Positions 24,083 to 33,531 of a stretch of 64,000 nucleotides of DNA are shown here, piece after piece (position 1 is the first letter of the stretch; the number at the start of each line of letters is the position of its first letter). Under the pieces are notes generated by a model that was given only the letters and a program-made list of their open reading frames with translations, made no database searches and was not told the DNA's origin. Position numbers and translations under genes: made by a program. Source of the DNA: Peptococcaceae bacterium (lineage in GTDB: Bacteria > Bacillota > Dehalobacteriia > UBA4068 > UBA4997); contig JAAWKH010000001.1 in the NCBI GenBank assembly GCA_022797295.1, forward strand, positions 1 to 64,000, read 5' to 3'.

Positions 24083-24157
24083 TGGTACGCCTGATAGGAA
24101 TCGAACCTACGCTTTCGGCTCCGGAGGCCGACGCTCTATCCACTGAGCTACAGGCGC
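24083..24157 (-). tRNA. tRNA-Arg (anticodon CCG)
   Basis: On the minus strand a complete cloverleaf is visible: acceptor GCGCCTG/CAGGCGT (first pair G-U), D-arm TAGCTCAGTGGATAGAGC, anticodon stem TCGGC/GCCGA around CTCCGGA, T-arm with GGTTCGATTCC, and encoded CCA. Anticodon CCG reads CGG. Confidence 0.93.
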
Positions 24158-24304
24158 TTGCTTTTATGTTTAGCTGCAAACTATATTTTAAGCTATTTTG
24201 GCTCAGAAGTCAATGGTTTTTTGCAAGATATTTTTCTAAAACATTAATAAATTAAAAAAACAAAAAAATAATTCAGAAGAAACAAAATTTTTCGCAAAAT
24301 TGTA

Positions 24305-24540
24305 TTGCTAAAATTTGTGATTAATGTTATCATATATACAGAAAAATATGATTATAGTAATATAGGCGTTGCACGAGGTTGCCAAGGGCTCTGAAAGTGG
24401 GCTTAAACAAAGGTAAGAACAAGCTGGTTAAACCCAAGCTTTTCTTATATAAATCCTAATCATTTTATTTAAGCGCAGGGGCATAGTTATACTGTCCAAA
24501 CAACTGTGGTTCTGCAAAAAAATTTTGGAGGTGAAAAGAT
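24305..24540 (+). promoter_or_regulatory. Promoter and 200-nt leader of the mce-mmd operon
   Basis: TTGCTA (24305-24310), 17 bp, TATCAT (24328-24333) would start transcription near 24340, leaving about 200 untranslated bases before mce. The leader has GC-rich patches able to fold but no terminator and no riboswitch core I recognise. Bases 24158-24300 are AT-rich with nothing identifiable. Confidence 0.5.
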
Positions 24541-24948
24541 ATGTTTACGGTAGAAAGAATTGATCATCTGGGTGTGGCTGTTACTAACATCGATGAGGCT
24601 ATGGCTTTTTGGGGCGATGCTCTGGGCTTGAAGCTGGACTTCAAGGAAACTGTTGAGGAGCAGAAAACCACCACTGGTTTTATTCCCTGTGAAAACAGCT
24701 GGGTTGAGTTGTTGGAATCCACCACTCCTGATGGTCCTGTGGCCAAGTTCCTGGAGAAAAACGGCGAGGGCATTCAGCACGTTGCATTCAAGGTTGATAA
24801 CATCGACCAGGCTTTGGCTGATTTGGATGCTGCTGGTGTTCGCCTGATCGACAAGGTTGCTCGCAATGGCGCTGGCGGCGCTAGAATCGCTTTCTTGCAT
24901 CCGAAGGCGACACGCGGCATTTTGCTGGAACTTTGCGAACACAAATAA
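24541..24948 (+). CDS. mce: Methylmalonyl-CoA epimerase
   Basis: 135 residues of the glyoxalase/VOC fold in two beta-alpha-beta-beta-beta modules. VERIDHLGVAV carries the metal ligand His9, IQHVAFKVDNIDQAL begins the second module, and GILLELCEH supplies the final Glu. It interconverts (R)- and (S)-methylmalonyl-CoA, linking methylmalonyl-CoA mutase to the decarboxylase encoded next. ATG follows GGAGG. First gene of mce-mmdADCB; codon use matches the highly expressed mmd genes. Confidence 0.95.
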   Translation: MFTVERIDHLGVAVTNIDEAMAFWGDALGLKLDFKETVEEQKTTTGFIPCENSWVELLESTTPDGPVAKFLEKNGEGIQHVAFKVDNIDQALADLDAAGVRLIDKVARNGAGGARIAFLHPKATRGILLELCEHK

Positions 24949-24969
24949 GGAACTTTAGGAGGTAAAAGA

Positions 24970-26514
24970 ATGGCTACAGATAAGTTGGCTCAGTTGATCA
25001 AAAAACGTGAAGAAGTTATTTTGGGCGGCGGGCAAGACAAAATTGATAAGCATCATTCAAAGGGCAAATACACTGCCCGCGAAAGAATTGATAAGATTCT
25101 GGATGATGGCAGCTTTGTAGAGCTGGATCAGTTCGTGGTACATCGTGGTACTGCGTTTGGTTTTGATAAGGTTAAGGCTCCGGGCGAGGGCGTTGTTACC
25201 GGTTACGGCACAGTTGACGGCCGTCTGGTTTATGTTTTCTCTCAGGACTTCACTGTTCAGGGCGGCTCTTTGGGCGAAATGCACGCTGCTAAGATCTGCA
25301 AGGTTATGGAACTGGCTGTTAAAAACGGCGCTCCCTGCATCGGCATCAACGATTCCGGCGGCGCTCGTATTCAGGAAGCAGTTGATGCTCTGAATGGCTA
25401 TGGCCGTATTTTCAAGCTGAACACATTGGCTTCCGGCGTTGTGCCGCAGCTGTCCATCATCATGGGCCCCTGCGCTGGCGGCGCTGTGTACTCCCCGGCT
25501 TTGACTGACTTTATCTTTATGGTAGATAAATGCCAGATGTTCATCACCGGCCCGGCTGTTATTCAGTCTGTAACTGGTGAGGTTGTAACTGCTGAAGCTT
25601 TGGGCGGCGCACGCACCCACAACACCAAGAGCGGTAACGCTCATTTTTATGCAGCAACTGAGGATGAGTGCATTGAGCAGGTTAAAACCCTGCTGAGCTT
25701 CCTGCCCAGCAACAATATGGAAGGCGCTCCGGTGTTTGCTTGCGACGATCCGGTTGAACGTTGCGATGAAGCCTTGCTGAGCATTATTCCGGACAACCCG
25801 AACAAACCTTATGATATGAAAGAAGTTGTTAAAGGCATTGCTGATAACGGCTATCTGTTTGAGGTACATGAAAACTTCGCCAAGAATATTGTGACTGGCT
25901 TCATTCGTTTGAATGGTCGTTCCGTAGGCGTTATTGCCAACCAGCCCAAAGTGGGCGCTGGCAGCTTGGACATCGACTGCTCCGATAAGGCTGCTCGCTT
26001 TATTCGTCTGTGCGACGCATTTAATATCCCGATTCTTACCTGTGTTGATACCCCCGGCTATCTGCCTGGTGTTGCTCAGGAGCATGGCGGCATTATCCGT
26101 CACGGCGCTAAGCTGTTGTACGCATATTCCGAAGCTACCGTTCCGCTGCTGGTTCTGATTACCCGCAAAGCTTACGGCGGCGCTTACTTGGCAATGTGCG
26201 GCAAATCCTTGGGCGCTGACGTTGCTATTGCTTGGCCGAGCGCGCAAATCGCTGTTATGGGTGCTTCCGGCGCTGCTAACATCGTGTTTGCTAAGGAAAT
26301 CAAGAACTCCTCTAATCCCGAGAAGACACGCGCTGAAAAGATTGCCGAATACGAAGAAGAATTCGCTAATCCTTATAAGGCTGCGGCCCGCGGTTTTGTT
26401 GATTTGGTTGTTGAGCCTGATAAGACTCGTTACTACCTCTGCAAATCCCTGGACAGCTTGTTGGGCAAGAAGGAATCTCGCCCTGCCAGAAAGCACGGCA
26501 ACATTCCGCTGTAA
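24970..26514 (+). CDS. mmdA: Methylmalonyl-CoA decarboxylase alpha subunit (carboxyltransferase)
   Basis: 514 residues of the biotin-dependent carboxyltransferase family. Two crotonase-like halves bear INDSGGARIQEAVDALNGYG and, in the second half, CVDTPGYLPGVAQEHGGII with GAKLLYAYSEATVP. It moves the carboxyl group from methylmalonyl-CoA to biotin on MmdC. Propionyl-CoA carboxylase beta subunit is the close alternative, but the following delta, biotin and beta membrane subunits fix the role in the sodium pump. ATG follows AGGAGG. Strong bias to GCT, GGC and ATC codons indicates very high expression. Confidence 0.96.
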   Translation: MATDKLAQLIKKREEVILGGGQDKIDKHHSKGKYTARERIDKILDDGSFVELDQFVVHRGTAFGFDKVKAPGEGVVTGYGTVDGRLVYVFSQDFTVQGGSLGEMHAAKICKVMELAVKNGAPCIGINDSGGARIQEAVDALNGYGRIFKLNTLASGVVPQLSIIMGPCAGGAVYSPALTDFIFMVDKCQMFITGPAVIQSVTGEVVTAEALGGARTHNTKSGNAHFYAATEDECIEQVKTLLSFLPSNNMEGAPVFACDDPVERCDEALLSIIPDNPNKPYDMKEVVKGIADNGYLFEVHENFAKNIVTGFIRLNGRSVGVIANQPKVGAGSLDIDCSDKAARFIRLCDAFNIPILTCVDTPGYLPGVAQEHGGIIRHGAKLLYAYSEATVPLLVLITRKAYGGAYLAMCGKSLGADVAIAWPSAQIAVMGASGAANIVFAKEIKNSSNPEKTRAEKIAEYEEEFANPYKAAARGFVDLVVEPDKTRYYLCKSLDSLLGKKESRPARKHGNIPL

Positions 26515-26531
26515 GGAGGTAATATTCTAAT

Positions 26532-26918
26532 ATGGAATATGCATACAGTAATTTTATGATGGGTACTTTGGCAACCCTCATTGGTATGGGCGGCGTATTT
26601 TGCATTTTGGCAATCCTGACCTTTACCACTTGGCTGCTGAACAAAATCGTGGACCAGATTGTTCCCGATGCCCCGAAACCGGCAGCTCCGGCTGCTGCGC
26701 CGAAAGCTGCTGCACCTGCTGCAGCGCCTGCTCCGGCTGCTAAAAACAACGCCAAGATTGCCGCTATTGTTGCTGCGGTGACTATGGCTATGGGTTCTAC
26801 CGAGCTGAAATTTAAAGCTATTGAAAGAACTGGCGCTCCGCTGCTGCCTTGGGCTGCTGCCGGCAATGGTAATCTTATGGGGGATCGTGCCAGACTTACT
26901 GAAGGAGGAAATAAATAA
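26532..26918 (+). CDS. mmdD: Methylmalonyl-CoA decarboxylase delta subunit (OadG family)
   Basis: 128 residues. One N-terminal span (about 10-38, [17 protein letters not shown]), then an Ala/Pro-rich linker (about 55-78) and a C-terminal segment [16 protein letters not shown]. This is the OadG-type layout: the small subunit anchors the soluble carboxyltransferase to the membrane pump. ATG is preceded by AAGGAGG, and the stop overlaps the mmdC start by one base. Confidence 0.9.
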   Translation: MEYAYSNFMMGTLATLIGMGGVFCILAILTFTTWLLNKIVDQIVPDAPKPAAPAAAPKAAAPAAAPAPAAKNNAKIAAIVAAVTMAMGSTELKFKAIERTGAPLLPWAAAGNGNLMGDRARLTEGGNK

Positions 26919-27298
26919 TGCGTAAGTTTAATGTTACTGTAAACGGTGAAACTTTTGCTGTAGAGGTTGAAGATGCTGGCTCTGTTGCTTCCGCTCCGAG
27001 AGCTGCTGCTCCTGCTGCTGCCCCGGCTGCCGCTCCGATTGCTGCACCGGCTCCTGCTCCGGCTCCGGCTCCGAAAGCTGCCGCTGCTGCTGGCGACATC
27101 ACCAGCCCTCTGCCGGGTACCATTTTGAAAGTAAATGTGTCCGCTGGCCAGTCTGTTAAAGCTGGTGACGTTCTGATGATTCTGGAAGCTATGAAGATGG
27201 AGAATGAAATTATGGCTCCTGCTGACGGCACAGTTACCGCTGTTCACGTTGCTCAGGGTGCTACTGTTCAGTCTGGCGATCCTCTGGTATCCATGTAA
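26918..27298 (+). CDS. mmdC: Methylmalonyl-CoA decarboxylase gamma subunit (biotin carrier)
   Basis: 126 residues. A short N-terminal beta domain ([16 protein letters not shown]), an Ala/Pro linker of about 35 residues, and a biotinyl domain with EAMKMENE, biotin on Lys93, 33 residues from the C-terminus as usual. It carries the carboxyl group from MmdA to MmdB. ATG follows AAGGAGG and overlaps the mmdD stop. Confidence 0.95.
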   Translation: MRKFNVTVNGETFAVEVEDAGSVASAPRAAAPAAAPAAAPIAAPAPAPAPAPKAAAAAGDITSPLPGTILKVNVSAGQSVKAGDVLMILEAMKMENEIMAPADGTVTAVHVAQGATVQSGDPLVSM

Positions 27299-27347
27299 TT
27301 GCTGTGCAATTATGAAAAAATTAAACTGGATATAGGAGGGAAAGCTT

Positions 27348-28550
27348 GTGGAAATTATCAGTGCTGCTCTTGTTGATTTTTACAAGAGTACATCCTTCGC
27401 GATTTTCGATTGGAAATCTGGCGTGATGATTTTGGTTGCCCTGCTGTTTTTGTATCTGGCAATCAAAAAAGGTTTTGAGCCTTTGCTGCTGGTTCCGATT
27501 TCCTTTGGTATGCTGCTGGTTAACATTCCTGGCAGCGGCGTTATGGCTGACCCGATTTTGGCTTTTGATGAAGAGGGTCACACCGTTGTAAAAGAAATCG
27601 GCGGTATGCTGTACTATCTGTATCAAGGCGACCATTTGGGCGTTTTCCCGCCTCTGATGTTCTTGGGCATTGGCGCTATGACTGACTTCGGTCCGGTTTT
27701 GGCAAATCCGAAGAGCTTGATTTTGGGCGGCGCGGCTCAGTTTGGTGTGTTTATCGCATTGTGGGGCGCTTTGATGCTGGACGAATATGTACCTGCTGTA
27801 CATTTCAACTTTGCTGAAGCTGCTTCTATCGGTATCATTGGTGGCGCTGACGGCCCGACTTGTATTTACCTGTCCGGCAAATTGGCTCCGCACTTGATGG
27901 GTCCGATTGCAGTTGCTGCTTATTCTTACATGGCAATGGTGCCGATTATTCTGCCGCCTGTTATGAAAGCTTTGACCACCAAAGCTCAGCGTCAGATTGT
28001 TATGAAGCAACAGAAACCGGTTAAGAAATTGACTAAGATTCTGTTCCCCGTTGTCAACACCATCGTTGTTTCGATGATTGTTCCCTCTGCCTCTTCTTTG
28101 ATTGGTATGCTGATGCTCGGCAACCTGTTCAAAGAATCTGGCTGTGTAGACCGTCTGTCTGATACTGCTCAGAATGCTTTGTGTAACATTGTTACCATCT
28201 TCCTGGGTACTTCCGTGGGCGCTACCACACGGGGTACAACTTTCTTGACACCACAGACTATCTCCATCTTTGTATTGGGCGTATTCGCATTCGCTATGGC
28301 TTGCGCCGGCGGCGTTGTGGTTGCTCATATCATGAACCTGTTCCTGAAAGAAAAGCTCAACCCGTTGATTGGTGCTGCTGGCGTATCTGCTGTTCCTATG
28401 GCTGCTCGTGTAGCTCAAAAAGTAGGTCAGGCTGATAACCCTGCTAACTTCCTCTTGATGCACGCAATGGGCCCGAACGTGGCTGGTTGTATCGGTACCG
28501 CTGTTGCGGCTGGTATTCTGCTGACGTTGAACGGTGTTTTCTTGGCGTAG
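27348..28550 (+). CDS. mmdB: Methylmalonyl-CoA decarboxylase beta subunit (sodium pump)
   Basis: 400 residues, about nine to eleven membrane spans, OadB/GcdB family. Conserved stretches IGIIGGADGPTCIYLSGKL and GTSVGATTRGTTFL hold residues linked to Na+ binding and carboxybiotin decarboxylation. It couples decarboxylation to Na+ export, producing a sodium gradient. Start is GTG after GGAGGG. The small epsilon subunit MmdE known from Veillonella is absent: the gap from mmdC is only 49 bases. Confidence 0.95.
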   Translation: MEIISAALVDFYKSTSFAIFDWKSGVMILVALLFLYLAIKKGFEPLLLVPISFGMLLVNIPGSGVMADPILAFDEEGHTVVKEIGGMLYYLYQGDHLGVFPPLMFLGIGAMTDFGPVLANPKSLILGGAAQFGVFIALWGALMLDEYVPAVHFNFAEAASIGIIGGADGPTCIYLSGKLAPHLMGPIAVAAYSYMAMVPIILPPVMKALTTKAQRQIVMKQQKPVKKLTKILFPVVNTIVVSMIVPSASSLIGMLMLGNLFKESGCVDRLSDTAQNALCNIVTIFLGTSVGATTRGTTFLTPQTISIFVLGVFAFAMACAGGVVVAHIMNLFLKEKLNPLIGAAGVSAVPMAARVAQKVGQADNPANFLLMHAMGPNVAGCIGTAVAAGILLTLNGVFLA

Positions 28551-28576
28551 TCTTTAGTGCTTAGTTAAGAATTTGA

Positions 28577-28606
28577 ATAAGCCGCTCCTTTGGGGCGGCT
28601 TATTTC
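28577..28606 (+). terminator. mmd operon terminator
   Basis: AATAAGCCGC pairs with GCGGCTTATT around a short loop, then a T-rich tail. Confidence 0.88.
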
Positions 28607-28695
28607 TTATATATCTTATGATATTGAGTAAAAAAAATTTTGTTACAAACTTAAAAAAATTTGTATTTACTCTAGCTTTTTTCATATTAATGTGT

Positions 28696-28824
28696 TATAA
28701 TTTACTTTGTTAGTTTAACGTGGTAAAGAAAAGATGGATTTCCAAATGGTAAATTAAAAAAAGAAACCTGTTTATAGTTGTGTAAGCTAAAGTTTTAGTA
28801 AATAATAAGGAAAAGAGGTAACAA
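28696..28824 (+). promoter_or_regulatory. -10 element and leader of the his operon
   Basis: TATAAT at 28696-28701 has only a weak -35. The following 120-base leader is AT-rich and shows neither a T-box nor a run of His codons, so I see no known attenuation signal. Confidence 0.4.
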
Positions 28825-29937
28825 ATGAATTTGGATTTTGCAATGCGGCGCCCGGAGGACAAAGCTATGTTGTTGTTGCGTCGCTTATATGAGCTTTATG
28901 GTTATCGTAAATATAAGGTGAGCAATTTTGAGGAATATAGCTTATATTTGCAATATAAAAGTTTTTTATCTGGCGAGAAAATTTTGAGCTTTACTGATTT
29001 GGACGGGCGTTTGTTGGCAATGCGGCCGGACGTAACTTTGAGTATTATTAAAAATGCGCACGAAAATGAAACCGCTAAAGCTTACTATATTGAAAAGGTT
29101 TATCGGGAAAGCAAGGAAAGTAACACATTTAAGGAAATCAACCAGATGGGTTTAGAGCTGATGGGTAAGATTGATGATTATGCCTTAGCTGAAACGGTTT
29201 TTTTGGCTCAGCAATCTTTACAAGCTTGTGCTGATGGCACCGATTATATTTTGGAATTAGGGCATATGGGCTTTGTGTTGGGTTTGCTGGAGCGTTTGGA
29301 TTTGTTACCAACAGAACGCGAGGAGATAATTGCCTGCCTGACGGCTAAAAGTCCTCATCGTTTGCGGGCGGTGATGCAGGACATTGGCTTATCCGGCGCC
29401 GACCAACAACGTTTGTTGTGCTTGGCAGAATTAAGCGGCCCGGTGTTAGATGTTTTGCAGCGAGCGGAGCAAATTTGTAGCGGCAAAAGAATGCAGCAGG
29501 CTTTGCAGGAATTAAACAATGTTTATCAGGCTTTGAATGAGGAGGAGCAAAAGCATTTACGTTTGGATTTCAGCTTGTTGAATGCCACGGAGTTTTACGA
29601 CGGGATTTTGATGAATGGCTATTTGGCTGGTTTGCCGAGGCCGGTGCTTTCCGGCGGCCGTTATGATAGTATGATGTATAAGTTGGGCCACAATTTGGGA
29701 GCGATTGGTTTTGCTTTGTATTTAGATGAGTTAGAGCGTTTGCCTTTGCCCTCGCGTGAGTATGATGTGGATATTTGGTTGGAGGCGCCACAGGCTGAGG
29801 CTGCGGGAATTTTGGCCGCGGTGCGTAAGCTGACGGAGCAGGGTGAAAGCGTGCGGGTGGCAGATAGCCTGCCGCTGGGGTTGCGGGCCCGTCGTCATTT
29901 GCGCTACACTGATAAGGAGGGCCTGCAAGAATGTTGA
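28825..29937 (+). CDS. hisZ: ATP phosphoribosyltransferase regulatory subunit
   Basis: 370 residues resembling the catalytic core of histidyl-tRNA synthetase: class II motif 2-like MRPDVTLSI and YYIEKVYRES, and motif 3-like GGRYDSMM. It has lost tRNA charging and instead pairs with the short HisG, making that enzyme active and feedback-sensitive to histidine. ATG follows AAGAGG. First gene of an eleven-gene operon; its end overlaps hisG by 7 bp. Confidence 0.93.
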   Translation: MNLDFAMRRPEDKAMLLLRRLYELYGYRKYKVSNFEEYSLYLQYKSFLSGEKILSFTDLDGRLLAMRPDVTLSIIKNAHENETAKAYYIEKVYRESKESNTFKEINQMGLELMGKIDDYALAETVFLAQQSLQACADGTDYILELGHMGFVLGLLERLDLLPTEREEIIACLTAKSPHRLRAVMQDIGLSGADQQRLLCLAELSGPVLDVLQRAEQICSGKRMQQALQELNNVYQALNEEEQKHLRLDFSLLNATEFYDGILMNGYLAGLPRPVLSGGRYDSMMYKLGHNLGAIGFALYLDELERLPLPSREYDVDIWLEAPQAEAAGILAAVRKLTEQGESVRVADSLPLGLRARRHLRYTDKEGLQEC

Positions 29938-30563
29938 ATATTGCTTTGCCCAAGGGGCGTTTGGGCGACCAGGTTTATGAGCTGCTGGACAGTGTGGGCT
30001 ATGCCTGCCGGGATATTTATTTGGATAATCGACAGCTGGTGTTTGAGAATGCGGAAAATGGCGTGCGTTATTTTCTGGTGAAGCCAAGCGATGTAGCGAT
30101 TTATGTTGAGCACGGCGCGGCCGACGTGGGCATTGTTGGCAAGGATATTTTGCTGGAAAGCGCTGCGGATGTTTATGAGTTGTTGGATTTGCACCTGGGG
30201 CGTTGTCGGGTTTGTGTTGCCGGGCCGCAGGATTATCGTGAGGAGCCGGAGCGTCGCTTGCGCGTTGCTACCAAATTTGTTAATATTGCCAAAGGCTACT
30301 ATGCTTCAATCAACCGGGAAATTGAAATTATCAAGCTGAATGGCAGTATTGAGTTGGCGCCGATTTTGGGCCTTTCTGATGTGATTGTAGATATTGTAGA
30401 AAGTGGCAAAACATTGCAGGAAAATAATTTGCAGGTTTTAACGGAAATTGTACCGATTAGCGCGCGCTTTATTGCCAATAAGGCGGCTTATAAATTTAAG
30501 GAAGCAGAAATTGCTACTATGCTGGAGAAATTAGCTGTTAAAATAATGGAAAAAAATGATTAA
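29931..30563 (+). CDS. hisG: ATP phosphoribosyltransferase, short form
   Basis: 210 residues, the short HisG lacking the C-terminal regulatory domain, consistent with hisZ upstream. It has ALPKGRL at the N-terminus and DVIVDIVESGKTLQEN, the PRPP-binding loop. It joins ATP and PRPP in the first histidine step. Start overlaps hisZ. Confidence 0.95.
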   Translation: MLNIALPKGRLGDQVYELLDSVGYACRDIYLDNRQLVFENAENGVRYFLVKPSDVAIYVEHGAADVGIVGKDILLESAADVYELLDLHLGRCRVCVAGPQDYREEPERRLRVATKFVNIAKGYYASINREIEIIKLNGSIELAPILGLSDVIVDIVESGKTLQENNLQVLTEIVPISARFIANKAAYKFKEAEIATMLEKLAVKIMEKND

Positions 30564-30578
30564 AATGGGGGATAGATA

Positions 30579-31865
30579 ATGATTAAGCAATATAAGTTAG
30601 CGGAAATTGCCGTGCAGGATATTTTAAATCGGGATATTCGAGAGGAACACGATGTGGAGGCCGTGGTGGATGAGATTATGGCCAAGGTGCGGGTGGATGG
30701 CGATGCGGCCTTGCTGGAATATGAGCAGCGTTTTGATAAAGCCCAGCTTGAGGCTTTGCAGGTGAGCGAGGCGGAGATTGCTGAGGCGGTGGCTAGCCTG
30801 GATGCTGATTTTATTCGCACGTTGGAATTGGCGCGGGATAACATTTGGCGTTTTCATAGCCAACAGGTGCCTAAAAATTTTGTGCTGACCGAAGAGGGCG
30901 GTATTGTGCTGGGCCAAAAGTATACTGCGGTGGAGCGGGCCGGGCTTTATGTGCCGGGCGGCACGGCCAGTTATCCAAGCAGTGTGTTGATGAATGCAGT
31001 GCCGGCTAAGCTGGCTGGGGTTTCGGAGATTGTGATGACCACGCCGCCTAATGCTGAGGGCAAAATTGCTGCGCCAATTTTAGCGGCTGCCAAAGTGGCT
31101 GGCGTGGATAAAATTTTTAAGGTTGGCGGCGCGCAGGCCATTGCCGCACTGGCTTATGGCACCGAAAGCGTGCCTAAGGTGGATAAAATTGTGGGGCCGG
31201 GCAACATTTTTGTGGCCACGGCCAAGCGCAAGGTTTTTGGTCTGGTGGATATTGATATGATTGCTGGGCCCAGCGAGATTTTGGTGCTGGCTGATGATAG
31301 CTGCAACCCGGCTTACGTGGCTGCGGATATGTTAAGCCAGGCTGAGCATGATAAATTGGCCACGGCGGTTTTGATAACCACCAGCCAAGCTTTGGCTGAT
31401 GCGGTGAGCGTGGAGCTGGAGCGTCAGCTAGCCTTGTTGCCGCGGCAGGAAATTGCTCGCGCCAGCATTGAAAACAATGGCAAGATTATTGTTGCTGACG
31501 ATTTGGCGGCGGCGGTTGCGGCGGCTAATATCATTGCACCAGAGCATTTGGAGGTTTGTGTGGATGAGCCATTTGCTTTGTTGGACAGCATTCGCAATGC
31601 TGGTTCCATCTTTTTGGGGAAAAATGTGCCGGAGGCTTTGGGTGATTACTGGGCTGGGCCAAACCACACTCTGCCCACCAGCGGCACAGCGCGTTTTTCC
31701 AGCCCGCTTTCTGTTGATGATTTTGTAAAGAAAAGCAGTTTTATCTATTATCCCAAACCAGCTTTGGCTGAAGTGGCCGGCCGGATTGAGAATTTTGCCG
31801 AGCGCGAGGGTTTGCAGGCGCACGCCCGCAGTGTGGCAATTCGTTTTGAAGAGGTGGCGAAATGA
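30579..31865 (+). CDS. hisD: Histidinol dehydrogenase
   Basis: 428 residues, usual length. [19 protein letters not shown], the [14 protein letters not shown] stretch, and Gln/His zinc ligands in SQAEHDKLA and APEHLEV are present. It catalyses the last two oxidations, histidinol to histidine, with two NAD. ATG follows GGGGGAT. Overlaps hisC by 4 bp. Confidence 0.96.
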   Translation: MIKQYKLAEIAVQDILNRDIREEHDVEAVVDEIMAKVRVDGDAALLEYEQRFDKAQLEALQVSEAEIAEAVASLDADFIRTLELARDNIWRFHSQQVPKNFVLTEEGGIVLGQKYTAVERAGLYVPGGTASYPSSVLMNAVPAKLAGVSEIVMTTPPNAEGKIAAPILAAAKVAGVDKIFKVGGAQAIAALAYGTESVPKVDKIVGPGNIFVATAKRKVFGLVDIDMIAGPSEILVLADDSCNPAYVAADMLSQAEHDKLATAVLITTSQALADAVSVELERQLALLPRQEIARASIENNGKIIVADDLAAAVAAANIIAPEHLEVCVDEPFALLDSIRNAGSIFLGKNVPEALGDYWAGPNHTLPTSGTARFSSPLSVDDFVKKSSFIYYPKPALAEVAGRIENFAEREGLQAHARSVAIRFEEVAK

Positions 31866-32944
31866 GCAAATTTTTAAGCAATGCTTTTGCTGGTCTGGTG
31901 CCTTACACACCGGGCGAGCAGCCGCAGCCGGGCCAGCGGCCGGTTATCAAGCTGAACACCAATGAAAATCCTTATCCGCCAGCTCCGGCGGTGCGTCAGC
32001 TGTTGCAGCAGCTTGATGAGCAGCCGGCCGGCCAGCTGCGTCTTTACAGCGATCCTGAGGTCACGGATTTGCGCCAGGCGGTTGCCGAATTTTACGATTT
32101 GCAGCCGGAGCAGGTGTTTGTGGGCAATGGCTCCGACGAGGTGTTGGCTTTTGCTTTTCTGGCTTATGGTAAGGGCCGGCGAATGGCCTTTCCAGATATT
32201 ACCTATGCTTTTTACAATGTTTTTGCGGCTCTTTTTGATGTGGAAGCTCGGCTGGCTCCGTTGGATGAGGATTTTAATATTCAGCCGGTCGATTATTTGG
32301 AGGACGCTGAGGAAACGGTGGTGCTGGCTAATCCTAATGCAATAACCGGCAAAAATCTGCCGTTGGTCGCGTTGGAGCAGATATTGCAATTCCATACGGA
32401 TAGTATGGTGATTGTGGATGAGGCCTATGTGGATTTTGGCGGGGAAAGTGCGGTTGCCTTGCTGCCTAAATATGAAAATTTGTTGGTGGTGCAGACGCTT
32501 TCCAAAAGCCGCTCCCTGGCTGGCGCGCGGGTTGGCATTGCCTTAGGGCAGCCGGCGGTGATTGCGGATTTGAATACGATTAAATTTTCCTTTAATCCAT
32601 ATAATGTCAACCGGGTTTCCCAGGCTTTGGCGGCGGCGGCAGTGCGAGATAAGGCTTACTTTGCGAAGTGTTGTCAAAATATTATGGCGAATCGTCAGCT
32701 TGTTACAGAGGGTTTGGAGGCGCAGGGCTTTCAGGTTTTGCCCAGCTTGGCCAATTTTGTGCTGGCTAGGCATCAACTGCTGGATGGTCAACAGCTTTAT
32801 CAGAAGCTGAAACAGCGTGATATTTTGGTTCGTTGGTTTGACGAGCCGCGGATTCGGGATTTTGTGCGGATTAGCATTGGCACGCGGGAAGATATGCAGC
32901 AGCTGTTGGCTGCGGTGGCGGAAATTTTGCAGGAGGTGCGCTGA
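31862..32944 (+). CDS. hisC: Histidinol-phosphate aminotransferase
   Basis: 360 residues, class I/II PLP fold. KLNTNENPYPP at the N-terminus, IVDEAYVDF before the PLP site, and the Schiff-base lysine in TLSKSRSLAGARVG. It converts imidazole-acetol phosphate to histidinol phosphate. Start overlaps the hisD stop (ATGA), and its own stop overlaps the hisB start. Confidence 0.95.
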   Translation: MSKFLSNAFAGLVPYTPGEQPQPGQRPVIKLNTNENPYPPAPAVRQLLQQLDEQPAGQLRLYSDPEVTDLRQAVAEFYDLQPEQVFVGNGSDEVLAFAFLAYGKGRRMAFPDITYAFYNVFAALFDVEARLAPLDEDFNIQPVDYLEDAEETVVLANPNAITGKNLPLVALEQILQFHTDSMVIVDEAYVDFGGESAVALLPKYENLLVVQTLSKSRSLAGARVGIALGQPAVIADLNTIKFSFNPYNVNRVSQALAAAAVRDKAYFAKCCQNIMANRQLVTEGLEAQGFQVLPSLANFVLARHQLLDGQQLYQKLKQRDILVRWFDEPRIRDFVRISIGTREDMQQLLAAVAEILQEVR

Positions 32945-33528
32945 TGCGGGAAGCAGTTGTGGAACGTCGAACCAAAGAAACTCAGATTAAGCTGGCCCTA
33001 AATTTGGACGGTGGCGCTTATCATGTGGATACCGGTTGCGGCTTTTTAAATCACATGCTGGAGCTTTTTGCGGCTCACGGCGGTTTTGGCTTACAGGTGC
33101 AGGCAACTGGCGATGTGGATGTGGATTATCATCACACGGTGGAGGATGTGGGCATTGTGTTGGGGCAGGCTTTGCGCCAGGCTTTGGGCGAAATGCGCGG
33201 TGTGGTGCGCTATGGTCAGCAGCTTTTGCCGATGGATGAGGCTTTGCTGCTGGCTGTGGTGGATGTTAGCGGCCGGGCCCATTTGGCTTATGAGGCGCCA
33301 ATGCCGGCGGCCAAGGTGGGCGATTTTGATACGGAGCTGGCCGAGGAGTTTATGCAGGCCTTGTGCCGTAGCGCTGGACTAACTTTGCATTTGCGCCTGC
33401 TGGCTGGGCATAATTGTCATCATATAATTGAGGCTATGTTCAAGGCGACGGCGCGGGCCTTGCGTCAGGCGGTGCGTTTGGATGAACAGAATATCGACAA
33501 AATACCCTCTACCAAAGGGGTGATTTAG
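32944..33528 (+). CDS. hisB: Imidazoleglycerol-phosphate dehydratase
   Basis: 194 residues, the monofunctional form without a phosphatase domain. Metal-binding motifs FLNHMLELFAAHGGF, YHHTVEDVGIV and the later HNCHHIIEAMFKATARAL, with the D-x-S-G-R region DVSGRAHL. ATG overlaps the hisC stop. Confidence 0.96.
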   Translation: MREAVVERRTKETQIKLALNLDGGAYHVDTGCGFLNHMLELFAAHGGFGLQVQATGDVDVDYHHTVEDVGIVLGQALRQALGEMRGVVRYGQQLLPMDEALLLAVVDVSGRAHLAYEAPMPAAKVGDFDTELAEEFMQALCRSAGLTLHLRLLAGHNCHHIIEAMFKATARALRQAVRLDEQNIDKIPSTKGVI

Positions 33529-33531
33529 CTG

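Noticed and set aside
25057-26496. 479-codon open frame on the minus strand opposite mmdA (and 380 codons opposite mmdB)
   Set aside because: No ribosome binding site and no domain; explained by the extreme codon bias of the sense genes.
28607-28824. T-box or His-rich leader peptide before the his operon
   Set aside because: No T-box antiterminator sequence, no terminator and no cluster of His codons.
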